Positions 39,036-50,994 of a DNA stretch of 64,000 nt are shown here, piece after piece; the first letter of the stretch is position 1; each line of letters opens with the position of its first letter. The notes beneath the pieces were generated by a model. That model searched no databases and was not told the origin of the DNA. It saw only the letters and a program-made list of their open reading frames with translations. The translations under genes and the position numbers were made by a program. This DNA comes from Petrolisthes cinctipes (Eukaryota > Arthropoda > Malacostraca > Decapoda > Porcellanidae), in NCBI GenBank assembly GCA_033782935.1, contig JAWQEG010000286.1:3609501-3673500 (forward strand), written 5' to 3'.

Positions 39036-39861
39036 TGTACAGATTGCTTCTGGGACCCCAAAATATTGAATTTTCGGGTGTTTTGAGCCTGAATTTGAGA
39101 TATAAACGGGTACTGTAGATGCATGCACATATCGACTTTTGTGCACCTAAAAGATCGATTTTCAGTATGTTTTGAGCATGTATTTTGAAAATACTCTAAC
39201 ACGGAGTAGGCATGTACAGATCGCTTTTGGGACCCCTAAATATCGAATTTTTGGGTGTTTTGGGACTGAATTTGAGATATCGACTTTTTGGCACCTAAAA
39301 GATCGATTTTCAGCATGTTTTTAGCCTATATTTTGAAAATATTCTAGCACTGAGTAGGCATGTACAGATTGCTTCTGGGACCCCAAAATATTGAATTTTC
39401 GGGTGTTTTGAGCCTGAATTTGAGATATAAACGGGTACAGAAGATACATGCACATATTGACTTTGGGCACCAAAAATATCGATTTTCAGCATGTTTTGGG
39501 CCTGAATTTTGAAAATACTCTAACACGGAGTAGGCATGTACAGATCGCTTCTGGGACCCCAAAATATCGAATTTTCGGGTGTTTAGGGCCAGAATTTGAG
39601 ATATAAACGGGTACAGAAGATGCATGCACATATCGACTTTTGGGCACCTAAAAGATCGATTTTCAGTATGTTTTTGGCCTGTATTTTGAAAATACTCTAA
39701 CACGGAGTAAGCATGTACACATACCTTCTGGGACCTCTAAATATCGAATTTTCGGGTGTTATGGGACTGAATTTGAGATATCGATTTTTTGGCACCTAAA
39801 ATGTCGATTTTTAGCATGTTTTTAGCCTATATTTTGAAAATATTCTAGCACTGTGTAGGCA

Positions 39862-40037
39862 TGTACAGATTGCTTCTGGGACCCCAAAATATTGAATTTT
39901 CGGGGGTTTTGAGCCTGAATTTGAGATATAAACGGGTACAGAAGATACATGCACATATTGACTTTGGGCATCTAAAATATCGATTTTCAGTATGTTTTGA
40001 GCATGTATTTTGAAAATACTCTAACACGGAGTAGGCA
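39862..40037 (+). repeat. B1/C1 hybrid monomer (176 bp)
   Basis: The unit begins as B1 and keeps GACTTTGGGCATCTAAAAT, then switches within the second half to CAGTATGTTTTGAGCATG and the CGGAGTAGGCA end of C1. The local order is A-hybrid-A, so this trimer is one monomer short. The same hybrid recurs near 47.8-48.0 kb. Confidence 0.87.
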
Positions 40038-41177
40038 TGTACAGATCGCTTCTGGGACCCCTAAATATCGAATTTTCGGGTGTTTTGGGACTGAATTTGA
40101 GATATCGACTTTTTGGCACCTAAAAGATCGATTTTTAGCATGTTTTTAGCCTATCTTTTGAAAATATTCTAGCACTGAGTAGGCATGTACAGATTGCTTC
40201 TGGGACCCCAAAATATTGAATTTTCGGGTGTTTTGAGCCTGAATTTGAGATGTAAACGGGTACAGAAGATACATGCACATATTGACTTTAGGCACCAAAA
40301 ATATCGATTTTCAGCATGTTTTGGGCCTGAATTTTGAAAATACTCTAACACGGAGTAGGCATGTACAGATCGCTTCTGGGACCCCAAAATATCGAATTTT
40401 CGGGTGTTTAGGGCCAGAATTCGAGATATAAACGGGTATAGAAGATGCATGCACATATCGACTTTTGGGCACCTAAAAGATCGATTTTCAGTATGTTTTT
40501 GGCCTGTATTTTGAAAATACTCTAACACGGAGTAGGCATGTACAGATACCTTCTGGGACCTCTAAATATCGAATTTTCGGGTGTTTTGGGACTGAATTTG
40601 AGATATCGATTTTTTGGCACCTAAAAGATCGATTTTTAGCATGTTTTTAGCCTATATTTTGAAAATATTCTAGCACTGTACAGATTGCTTCTGGGACCCC
40701 AAAATATTGAATTTTCGGGTGTTTTGAGCCTGAATTTGAGATATAAACGGGTACAGAAGATACATGCACATATTGACATTGGGCACCAAAAATATCGATT
40801 TTCAGCATGTTTTGGGCCTGAATTTTGAAAATACTCTAACACGGAGTAGGCTTGTACAGATCGCTTCTGGGACCCCAAAATATCGAATTTTCGGGTGTTT
40901 AGGGCCATAATTTGAGATATAAACGGGTACAGAAGATGCATGCACATATCGACTTTTGGGCACCTAAGAGATCGATTTTCAGTATGTTTTTGGCCTGTAT
41001 TTTGAAAATACTCTAACACGGAGTAGGCATGTACAGATACCTTCTGGGACCTCTAAATATCGAATTTTCGGGTGTTTTGGGACTGAATTTGAGATATAGA
41101 TTTTTTGGCATATAAAATGTCGATTTTTAGCATGTTTTTAGCCAATATTTTGAAAATATTCTAGCACTGCAGACGCA

Positions 41178-41353
41178 TGTACAGATTGCTTCTGTTACCC
41201 CAAAAAATAGTATTTTCATGTGTTTTGAGCCTGAATTTGAGATATAAACGGGTACAGAAGATACATGCACATATTGACTTTGGGCATCTAAAATATCGAT
41301 TTTCAGCATGTTTTGGGCCAGTATTTTGAAAATACTCTAACACTGAATAGGCA
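41178..41353 (+). repeat. Divergent B monomer, copy 2
   Basis: This copy lies 2318 bp downstream of copy 1 and carries the same CTGCAGACGCA junction, CTTCTGTTACCCC and GGGCCAGTATTTTG markers. Confidence 0.9.
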
Positions 41354-42680
41354 TGTACAGATTGCTTCTGGGACCCCAAAATATTGAATTTTCGGGTGTT
41401 TTGAGCCTGAATTTGAGATATAAACGGGTACTGTAGATGCATGCACATATCGACTTTTGTGCACCTAAAAGATCGATTTTCAGTATGTTTTGAGCATGTA
41501 TTTTGAAAATACTCTAACACGGAGTAGGCATGTACAGATCGCTTCTGGGACCCCTAAATATCGAATTTTCGGGTGTTTTGGGACTGAATTTGAGATCTCG
41601 ACTTTTTGGCACCTAAAAGATCGATTTTTAGCATGTTTTTAGCCTATATTTTGAAAATATTCTAGCACTGAGTAGGCATGTACAGATTGCTTCTGGGACC
41701 CCAAAATATTGAATTTTCGGGTGTTTTGAGCCTGAATTTGAGATGTAAACGGGTACAGAAGATACATGCACATATTGACTTTAGGCACCAAAAATATCGA
41801 TTTTCAGCATGTTTTGGGCCTGAATTTTGAAAATACTCTAACACGGAGTAGGCATGTACAGATCGCTTCTGGGACCCCAAAATATCGAATTTTCGGGTGT
41901 TTAGGGCCAGAATTCGAGATATAAACGGGTACAGAAGATGAATGCACATATCGACTTTTGGGCACCTAAAAGATCGATTTTCAGTATGTTTTTGGCCTGT
42001 ATTTTGAAAATACTCTAACACAGAGTAGGCATGTACAGATACCTTCTGGGACCTCTAAATATCGAATTTTCGGGTGTTTTGGGACTGAATTTGAGATATC
42101 GATTTTTTAGCACCTAAAATGTCGATTTTTAGCATGTTTTTAGCCTATATTTTGAAAATATTCTAGCACTGTGAAGGCATGTACAGATTGCTTCTGGGAC
42201 CCCAAAATATTGAATTTTCGGGTGTTTTGATCCTGAATTTGAGATATAAACGGGTACAGAAGATACATGCACATATAGACTTAGGGCACCAAAAATATCG
42301 ATTTTCAGTATGTTTTGGGCCTGAATTTTGAAAATACTCTAGCACGGAGTAGGCATGTACAGATCGCTTCTGGGACCCCAAAATATCGAATTTTCGGGTG
42401 TTTAGGGCCAGAATTTGAGATATAAACGGGTACAGAAGATGCATGCACATATCGACTTTTGGGCACCTAAAAGATCGATTTTCAGTATGTTTTTGGCCTG
42501 TATTTTGAAAATACTCTAACACGGAGTAGGCATGTACATATACCTTCTGGGACCTCTAAATATCGAATTTTCGGGTGTTTTGGGACTGAATTTGAGATAT
42601 CGATTTTTTGGCACCTAAAATGTCGATTTTTAGCATGTTTTTAGCCTTTATTTTGAAAATATTCTAGCACTGTGTAGGCA

Positions 42681-42767
42681 TGTACAGATTGCTTCTGGGA
42701 CCCCAAAATATTGAATTTCGGGTGTTTTGAGCCTGAATTTTGAAAATACTCTAACACGGAGTAGGCA
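42681..42767 (+). repeat. 87-bp half-monomer, copy 1
   Basis: The unit opens as a normal first half, TGTACAGATTGCTTCTGGG, then passes from GTTTTGAGCC straight to TGAATTTTGAAAATACTC, which belongs to a second half. It ends ACACGGAGTAGGCA. Its length is 87 bp: one 88-bp half less one T in GAATTTCGGG. This is what unequal exchange between the two halves of monomers would produce. Confidence 0.9.
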
Positions 42768-44083
42768 TGTACAGATCGCTTCTGAGACCCCAAAATATCG
42801 AATTTTCGGGTGTTTAGGGCCAGAATTCGAGATATAAACGGGTACAGAAGATGCATGCACATATCGACTTTTGGGCACCTAAAAGATCGATTTTCAGTAT
42901 GTTTTTGGCCTGTATTTTGAAAATACTCTAACACGGAGTAGGCATGTACAGATACCTTCTGGGACCTATAAATATCGAATTTTCGGGTGTTTTGGGACTG
43001 AATTTGAGATATCGATTTTTTGGCACCTAAAATGTCGATTTTTAGCATGTTTTTAGCCTATATTTTGAAAATATTCTAGCACTGTGTAGGCATGTACAGA
43101 TTGCTTCTGGGACCCCAAAATATTGAATTTCGGGTGTTTTGAGCCTGAATTTGAGATATAAACGGGTACAGAAGATACATGCACATATTGACTTTGGGCA
43201 TCTAAAATATCGATTTTCAGCATGTTTTGAGACTGTATTTTGAAAATACTCTAACACTGAGTAGGCATGTACGGATTGCTTCTGGGACCCCAAAATATTG
43301 AATTTTCGGGTGTTTTGAGCCTGAATTTGAGATATAAACGGGTACTGAAGATGCATGCACATATCGACTTTTGTGCACCTAAAAGATCGATTTTCAGTAT
43401 GTTTTTGGCCTGTATTTTGAAAATACTCTAACACGGAGTAGGCATGTACAGATCGCTTTTGGGACCCCTAAATATCGAATTTTAGGGTGTTTTGGGACTG
43501 AATTAGAGATATCGACTTTTTGGCACCTAAAAGATCGATTTTTAGCATGTTTTTAGCCTATATTTTGAAAATATTCTAGCACTGTTCAGATTGCTTCTGG
43601 GACCCCAAAATATTGAATTTTCGGGTGTTTTGAGCCTGAATTTGAGATATAAACGGGTACAGAAGATACATGCACATATTGACTTTGGGCACCAAAAATA
43701 TCGATTTTCAGCATGTTTTGGGCCTGAATTTTGAAAATACTCTAACACGGAGTAGGCTTGTACAGATCGCTTCTGGGACCCCAAAATATCGAATTTTCGG
43801 GTGTTTAGGGCCAGAATTTGAGATATAAACGGGTACAGAAGATGCATGCACATATCGACTTTTGGGCACCTTAGAGATCGATTTTCAGTATGTTTTTGGC
43901 CTGTATCTTGAAAATACTCTAACACGGAGTAGGCATGTACAGATACCTTCTGGGACCTCTAAATATCGAATTTTTGGGTGTTTTGGGACTGAATTTGAGA
44001 TATCCATTTTTTGGCATATAAAATGTCGATTTTTAGCATGTTTTTAGCCAATATTTTGAAAATATTCTAGCACTGCAGACGCA

Positions 44084-44259
44084 TGTACAGATTGCTTCTG
44101 TTACCCCAAAAAATATTATTTTTATGTGTTTTGAGCCTGAATTTGAGATATAAACGGGTACAGAAGATACATGCACATATTGACTTTGGGCATCTAAAAT
44201 ATCGATTTTCAGCATGTTTTGGGCCAGTATTTTGAAAATACTCTAACACTGAATAGGCA
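44084..44259 (+). repeat. Divergent B monomer, copy 3
   Basis: This copy lies 2906 bp downstream of copy 2. It has the same markers plus further changes, AAAAAATATTATTTTTATG, that are shared only with copy 4. Confidence 0.9.
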
Positions 44260-45584
44260 TGTACAGATTGCTTCTGGGACCCCAAAATATTGAATTTCGG
44301 GTGTTTTGAGCCTGAATTTGAGATATAAACGGGTACAGAAGATACATGCACATATTGACTTTGGGCATCTAAAATATCGATTTTCAGTATGTTTTGAGCA
44401 TGTATTTTGAAAATACTCTAACACGGAGTAGGCATGTACAGATCGCTTCTGGGACCCCTAAATATCGAATTTTCGGGTGTTTTGGGACTGAATTTGAGAT
44501 ATCGACTTTTTGGCACCTAAAAGATCGATTTTTAGCATGTTTTTAGCCTATATTTTGAAAATATTCTAGCACTGAGTAGGCATGTACAGATTGCTTCTGG
44601 GACCCCAAAATATTGAATTTTCGGGTGTTTTGAGCCTGAATTTGAGATGTAAACGGGTACAGAAGATACATGCACATATTGACTTTAGGCACCAAAAATA
44701 TCGATTTTCAGCATGTTTTGGGCCTGAATTTTGAAAATACTCTAACACGGAGTAGGCATGTACAGATCGCTTCTGGGACCCCAAAATATCGAATTTTCGG
44801 GTGTTTAGGGCCAGAATTCGAGATATAAACGGGTACAGAAGATGAATGCACATATCGACTTTTGGGCACCTAAAAGATCGATTTTCAGTATGTTTTTGGC
44901 CTGTATTTTGAAAATACTCTAACACAGAGTAGGCATGTACAGATACCTTCTGGGACCTCTAAATATCGAATTTTCGGGTGTTTTGGGACTGAATTTGAGA
45001 TATCGATTTTTTAGCACCTAAAATGTCGATTTTTAGCATGTTTTTAGCCTATATTTTGAAAATATTCTAGCACTGTGAAGGCATGTACAGATTGCTTCTG
45101 GGACCCCAAAATATTGAATTTTCGGGTGTTTTGATCCTGAATTTGAGATATAAACGGGTACAGAAGATACATGCACATATAGACTTAGGGCACCAAAAAT
45201 ATCGATTTTCAGTATGTTTTGGGCCTGAATTTTGAAAATACTCTAGCTCGGAGTAGGCATGTACAGATCGCTTCTGGGACCCCAAAATATCGAATTTTCG
45301 GGTGTTTAGGGCCAGAATTTGAGATATAAACGGGTACAGAAGATGCATGCACATATCGACTTTTGGGCACCTAAAAGATCGATTTTCAGTATGTTTTTGG
45401 CCTGTATTTTGAAAATACTCTAACACGGAGTAGGCATGTACATATACCTTCTGGGACCTCTAAATATCGAATTTTCGGTTGTTTTGGGACTGAATTTGAG
45501 ATATCGATTTTTTGGCACCTAAAATGTCGATTTTTAGCATGTTTTTAGCCTATATTTTGAAAATATTCTAGCACTGTGTAGGCA

Positions 45585-45671
45585 TGTACAGATTGCTTCT
45601 GGGACCCCAAAATATTGAATTTCGGGTGTTTTGAGCCTGAATTTTGAAAATACTCTAACACGGAGTAGGCA
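45585..45671 (+). repeat. 87-bp half-monomer, copy 2
   Basis: This is the same fused half-unit, 2904 bp downstream of copy 1, with the same missing T. It was spread by the block duplication rather than formed anew. Confidence 0.9.
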
Positions 45672-46987
45672 TGTACAGATCGCTTCTGGGACCCCAAAAT
45701 ATCGAATTTTCGGGTGTTTAGGGCCAGAATTCGAGATATAAACGGGTACAGAAGATGCATGCACATATCGACTTTTGGGCACCTAAAAGATCGATTTTCA
45801 GTATGTTTTTGGCCTGTATTTTGAAAATACTCTAACACGGAGTAGGCATGTACAGATACCTTCTGGGACCTCTAAATATCGAATTTTCGGGTGTTTTGGG
45901 ACTGAATTTGAGATATCGATTTTTTGGCACCTAAAATGTCCATTTTTAGCATGTTTTTAGCCTATATTTTGAAAATATTCTAGCACTGTGTAGGCATGTA
46001 CAGATTGCTTCTGGGACCCCAAAATATTGAATTTCGGGTGTTTTGAGCCTGAATTTGAGATATAAACGGGTACAGAAGATACATGCACATATTGACTTTG
46101 GGCATCTAAAATATCGATTTTCAGCATGTTTTGAGACTGTATTTTGAAAATACTCTAACACTGAGTAGGCATGTACGGATTGCTTCTGGGACCCCAAAAT
46201 ATTGAATTTTCGGGTGTTTTGAGCCTGAATTTGAGATATAAACGGGTACTGAAGATGCATGCACATATCGACTTTTGTGCACCTAAAAGATCGATTTTCA
46301 GTATGTTTTTGGCCTGTATTTTGAAAATACTCTAACACGGAGTAGGCATGTACAGATCGCTTTTGGGACCCCTAAATATCGAATTTTAGGGTGTTTTGGG
46401 ACTGAATTAGAGATATCGACTTTTTGGCACCTAAAAGATCGATTTTTAGCATGTTTCTAGCCTATATTTTGAAAATATTCTAGCACTGTTCAGATTGCTT
46501 CTGGGACCCCAAAATATTGAATTTTCGGGTGTTTTGAGCCTGAATTTGAGATATAAACGGGTACAGAAGATACATGCACATATTGACTTTGGGCACCAAA
46601 AATATCGATTTTCAGCATGTTTTGGGCCTGAATTTTGAAAATACTCTAACACGGAGTAGGCTTGTACAGATCGCTTCTGGGACCCCAAAATATCGAATTT
46701 TCGGGTGTTTAGGGCCAGAATTTGAGATATAAACGGGTACAGAAGATGCATGCACATATCGACTTTTGGGCACCTTAGAGATCGATTTTCAGTATGTTTT
46801 TGGCCTGTATCTTGAAAATACTCTAACACGGAGTAAGCATGTACAGATACCTTCTGGGACCTCTAAATATCGAATTTTTGGGTGTTTTGGGACTGAATTT
46901 GAGATATCCATTTTTTGGCATATAAAATGTCGATTTTTAGCATGTTTTTAGCCTATATTTTGAAAATATTCTAGCACTGCAGACGCA

Positions 46988-47163
46988 TGTACAGATTGCT
47001 TCTGTTACCCCAAAAAATATTATTTTTATGTGTTTTGAGCCTGAATTTGAGATATAAACGGGTACAGAAGATACATGCACATATTGACTTTGGGCATCTA
47101 AAATATCGATTTTCAGTATGTTTTGAGCATGTATTTTGAAAATACTCTAACACGGAGTAGGCA
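46988..47163 (+). repeat. Divergent B monomer, copy 4, recombined with a C unit
   Basis: The first half carries the copy-3 markers. The second half switches to the C1 pattern CAGTATGTTTTGAGCATG and ends ACACGGAGTAGGCA. The unit is therefore a B/C hybrid, consistent with exchange between monomers, and is followed directly by an A unit. Confidence 0.86.
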
Positions 47164-48490
47164 TGTACAGATCGCTTCTGGGACCCCTAAATATCGAATT
47201 TTCGGGTGTTTTGGGACTGAATTTGAGATATCGACTTTTTGGCACCTAAAAGATCGATTTTCAGCATGTTTTTAGCCTATATTTTGAAAATATTCTAGCA
47301 CTGAGTAGGCATGTACAGATTGCTTCTGGGACCCCAAAATATTGAATTTTCGGGTGTTTTGAGCCTGAATTTGAGATATAAACGGCTACAGAAGATACAT
47401 GCACATATTGACTTTGGGCACCAAAAATATCGATTTTCAGCATGTTTTGGGCCTGAATTTTGAAAATACTCTAACACGGAGTAGGCATGTACAGATCGCT
47501 TCTGGGACCCCAAAATATCGAATTTTCGGGTGTTTAGGGCCAGAATTTGAGATATAAACGGGTACAGAAGATGCATGCACATATCGACTTTTGGGCACAT
47601 AAAAGATCGATTTTCAGTATGTTTTTGGCTTGTATTTTGAAAATACTCTAACACGGAGTAAGCATGTACAGATACCTTCTGGGACCTCTAAATATCGAAT
47701 TTTCGGGTGTTTTGGGACTGAATTTGAGATATCGATTTTTTGGCACCTAAAATGTCGATTTTTAGCATGTTTTTAGCCTATATTTTGAAAATATTCTAGC
47801 ACTGTGTAGGCATGTACAGATTGCTTCTGGGACCCCAAAATATTGAATTTTCGGGTGTTTTGAGCCTGAATTTGAGATATAAACGGGTACAGAAGATACA
47901 TGCACATATTGACTTTGGGCATCTAAAATATCGATTTTCAGTATGTTTTGAGCATGTATTTTGAAAATACTCTAACACGGAGTAGGCATGTACAGATCGC
48001 TTCTGGGATCCCTAAATATCGAATTTGCGGGTGTTTTGGGACTGAATTTGAGATATCGACTTTTTGGCACCTAAAAGATCGATTTTTAGCATGTTTTTAG
48101 CCTATATTTTGAAAATATTCTAGCACTGAGTAGGCATGTACAGATTGCTTCTGGGACCCCAAAATATTGAATTTTAGGGTGTTTTGAGCCTGAATTTGAG
48201 ATGTAAACGGGTACAGAAGATACATGCACATATTGACTTTAGGCACCAAAAATATCGATTTTCAGCATGTTTTGGGCCTGAATTTTGAAAAATACTCTAA
48301 CACGGAGTAGGCATGTACAGATCGCTTCTGGGACCCCAAAATATCGAATTTTCGGGTGTTTAGGGCCAGAATTCGAGATATAAACGGGTACAGAAGATGC
48401 ATGCACATATCGACTTTTGGGCACCTAAAAGATCGATTTTCAGTATGTTTTTGGCCTGTATTTTGAAAATACTCTAACACGGAGTAGGCA

Positions 48491-50994
48491 TGTACAGATA
48501 CCTTCTGGGACCTCTAAATATCGAATTTTCGGGTGTTTTGGGACTGAATTTGAGATATCGATTTTTTGGCACCTAAAATGTCGATTTTTAGCATGTTTTT
48601 AGCCTATATTTTGAAAATATTCTAGCACTGTGTAGGCATGTACAGATTGCTTCTGGGACCCCAAAATATTGAATTTTCGGGTGTTTTGAGCCTGAATTTG
48701 AGATATAAACGGGTACAGAAGATACATGCACATATTGACTTTGAGCATCTAAAATATCGATTTTCAGCATGTTTTGGGCCTGTATTTTGAAAATACTCTA
48801 ACACTAAGTAGGCATGTACAGATTGCTTCTGGGACCCCAAAATATTGAATTTTCGGGTGTTTTGAGCCTGAATTTGAGATATAAACGGGTACAGAAGATA
48901 CAAACACATATTGACTTTGGGCACCAAAAATATCGATTTTCAGCATGTTTTAGGCCTGAATTTTGAAAATACTCTAACACGGAGTAGGCATGTACAGATC
49001 GTTTCTGGGACCCCAAAATATCGAGTTTTCGGGTGTTTAGGGCCAGAATTTGAGATATAAACGGGTACAGAAGATGCATGCACATATCGACTTTTGGGCA
49101 CCTAAAAGATCGATTTTCAGTATGTTTTGGCCTGTATTTTGAAAATACTCTAACACGGAGTAGGCATGTACAGATACCTTCTGGGACCTCTAAATATCGA
49201 ATTTTCGGGTGTTTTGGGACTGAATTTGAGATATCGATATTTTGGCACCTAAAATGTCGATTTTTAGCATGTTTTAAGCCTATATTTTGAAAATATTCTA
49301 GCACTGTGTAGGCGTGTACAGATTGCTTCTGGGACCCCAAAATATTGAATTTTCGGGTGTTTTGAGTCTGAATTTGAGATATAAACGGGTACTGAAGATG
49401 CATGCAAATATCGACTTTTGTGCACCTAAAAGATCGATTTTCAGTATGTTTTGAGCATGTATTTTGAAAATACTCTAACACGGAGTAGGCATATACAGAT
49501 CGCTACTGGGACCCCTAAATATCGAATTTTCGGGTGTTTTGGGACTGAATTTGAGATATCGACTTTTTGGCACCTAAAAGATCGATTTTTAGCATGTTTT
49601 TAGCCTATATTTTGAAAATATTCTAGTACTGATTAGGCATGTACAGATTGCTTCTGGGACCCCAAAATATTGAATTTTCGGGTGTTTTGAGCCTGAATTT
49701 GAGATATAAACGGGTACAGAAGATACATGCACATATCGACTTTTCGGCACCTAAAAGATCGATTTTCAGTATGTTTTTGGCCTGTATTTTGAAAATACTC
49801 TAACACGGAGTAGGCATGTACAGATACCTTCTGGGACCTCTAAATATCGAATTTTCGGGTGTTTTGGGACTGAATTTGAGATATCGATTTTTTGGCACCT
49901 AAAATGTCGATTTTTAGCATGTTTTTAGCCTATATTTTGAAAATATTCTAGCACTGTGTAGGCATGTACAGATTGCTTCTGGGACCCCAAAATATCGAAT
50001 TTTCGGGTGTTTTGAGCCTGAATTTGAGATATAAACGGGTACAGAAGATACATGCACATATTGACTTTGGGCATCTAAAATATCGATTTTCAGCATGTTT
50101 TGGGCCTGTATTTTGAAAATACTCTAACACTGAGTAGGCATGTACAGATTGCTTCTGGGACCCCAAAATATTGAATTTTCGGGTGTTTTGAGCCTGAATT
50201 TGAGATATAAACGGATAAAGAAGATACATGCACATATTGACTTTGGGCATCTAAAATATCGATTTTCAGCATGTTTTGGGCCTGTATTTTGAAAATACTC
50301 TAACACTAAGTAGGCATGTACAGATTGCTTCTGGGACCCCAAAATATTGAATTTTCGGGTGTTTTGAGCCTGAATTTGAGATATAAACGGGTACAGAAGA
50401 AACAAACACATATTGACTTTGGGCACCAAAAATATCGATTTTCAGCATGTTTTAGGCCTGAATTTTGAAAATACTCTAACACGGAGTAGGCATGTACAGA
50501 TCGTTTCTGGGACCCCAAAATATCGAGTTTTCGGGTGTTTAGGGCCAGAATTTGAGATATAAACGGGTACAGAAGATGCATGCACATATCGACTTTTGGG
50601 CACCTAAAAGATCGATTTTCAGTATGTTTTTGGCCTGTATTTTGAAAATACTCTAACACGGAGTAGGCATGTACAGATACCTTCTGGGACCTCTAAATAT
50701 CGAATTTTCGGGTGTTTTGGGACTGAATTTGAGATATCGATTTTTTGGCACCTAAAATGTCGATTTTTAGCATGTTTTTAGCCTATATTTTGAAAATATT
50801 CTAGCACTGTGTAGGCGTGTACAGATTGCTTCTGGGACCCCAAAATATTGAATTTTCGGGTGTTTTGAGTCTGAATTTGAGATATAAACGGGTACTGAAG
50901 ATGCATGCACATATCGACTTTTGTGCACCTAAAAGATCGATTTTCAGTATGTTTTGAGCATGTATTTTGAAAATACTCTAACACGGAGTAGGCA
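48491..50994. repeat. 1502-bp duplication with consecutive B units
   Basis: 48.64-49.6 kb matches 50.14-51.1 kb at an offset of 1502 bp, changing to 1503 bp after a one-base deletion near 49125-49128. Shared markers are GAAGATAC(or A)CAAACACATATTG, CAGATCGTTTCTGGG, GCATGTTTTAGGCC and CTAGTACTGATTAGGCA. Around 48639-48990 two B-type monomers follow one another before the C unit, and around 49965-50492 there are three. Near 49.74 kb a B/C2 hybrid carries CGACTTTTCGGCACC. Confidence 0.85.

Larger units (their letters stand above)
38219..48490. repeat. Region of 2318- and 2904-bp duplications marked by a divergent monomer
   Basis: 38.3-39.2 kb recurs at 40.6-41.5 kb (offset 2318). 41.0-43.9 kb recurs at 43.9-46.8 kb (offset 2906, then 2904 after a 2-bp length change). 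39.2-40.0 kb recurs at 47.2-48.0 kb (offset 7951). Shared private markers are CACTGCAGACGCATGTACAG, CTTCTGTTACCCC, TTGGCATATAAAATGTCG, GGCTTGTACAG, GGGCCAGAATTCGAGATA and GAGATGTAAACGGG. It also contains the only half-monomers I found in the window. Confidence 0.88.

Noticed and set aside
42709..42722. Frameshift in a gene from the missing T in GAATTTCGGG (near 42718, 43128, 44293, 45620 and 46031)
   Set aside because: There is no gene here. It is a one-base variant in a T run that spread within the 2904-bp blocks.
43862..44047. Plus-strand frames at 43862-44047, 46766-46951 and 49078-49290
   Set aside because: They are the plus-strand equivalent of the same repeat artefact. The first two are copies of each other through the 2904-bp duplication, and the third arises from the one-base deletion near 49.13 kb.
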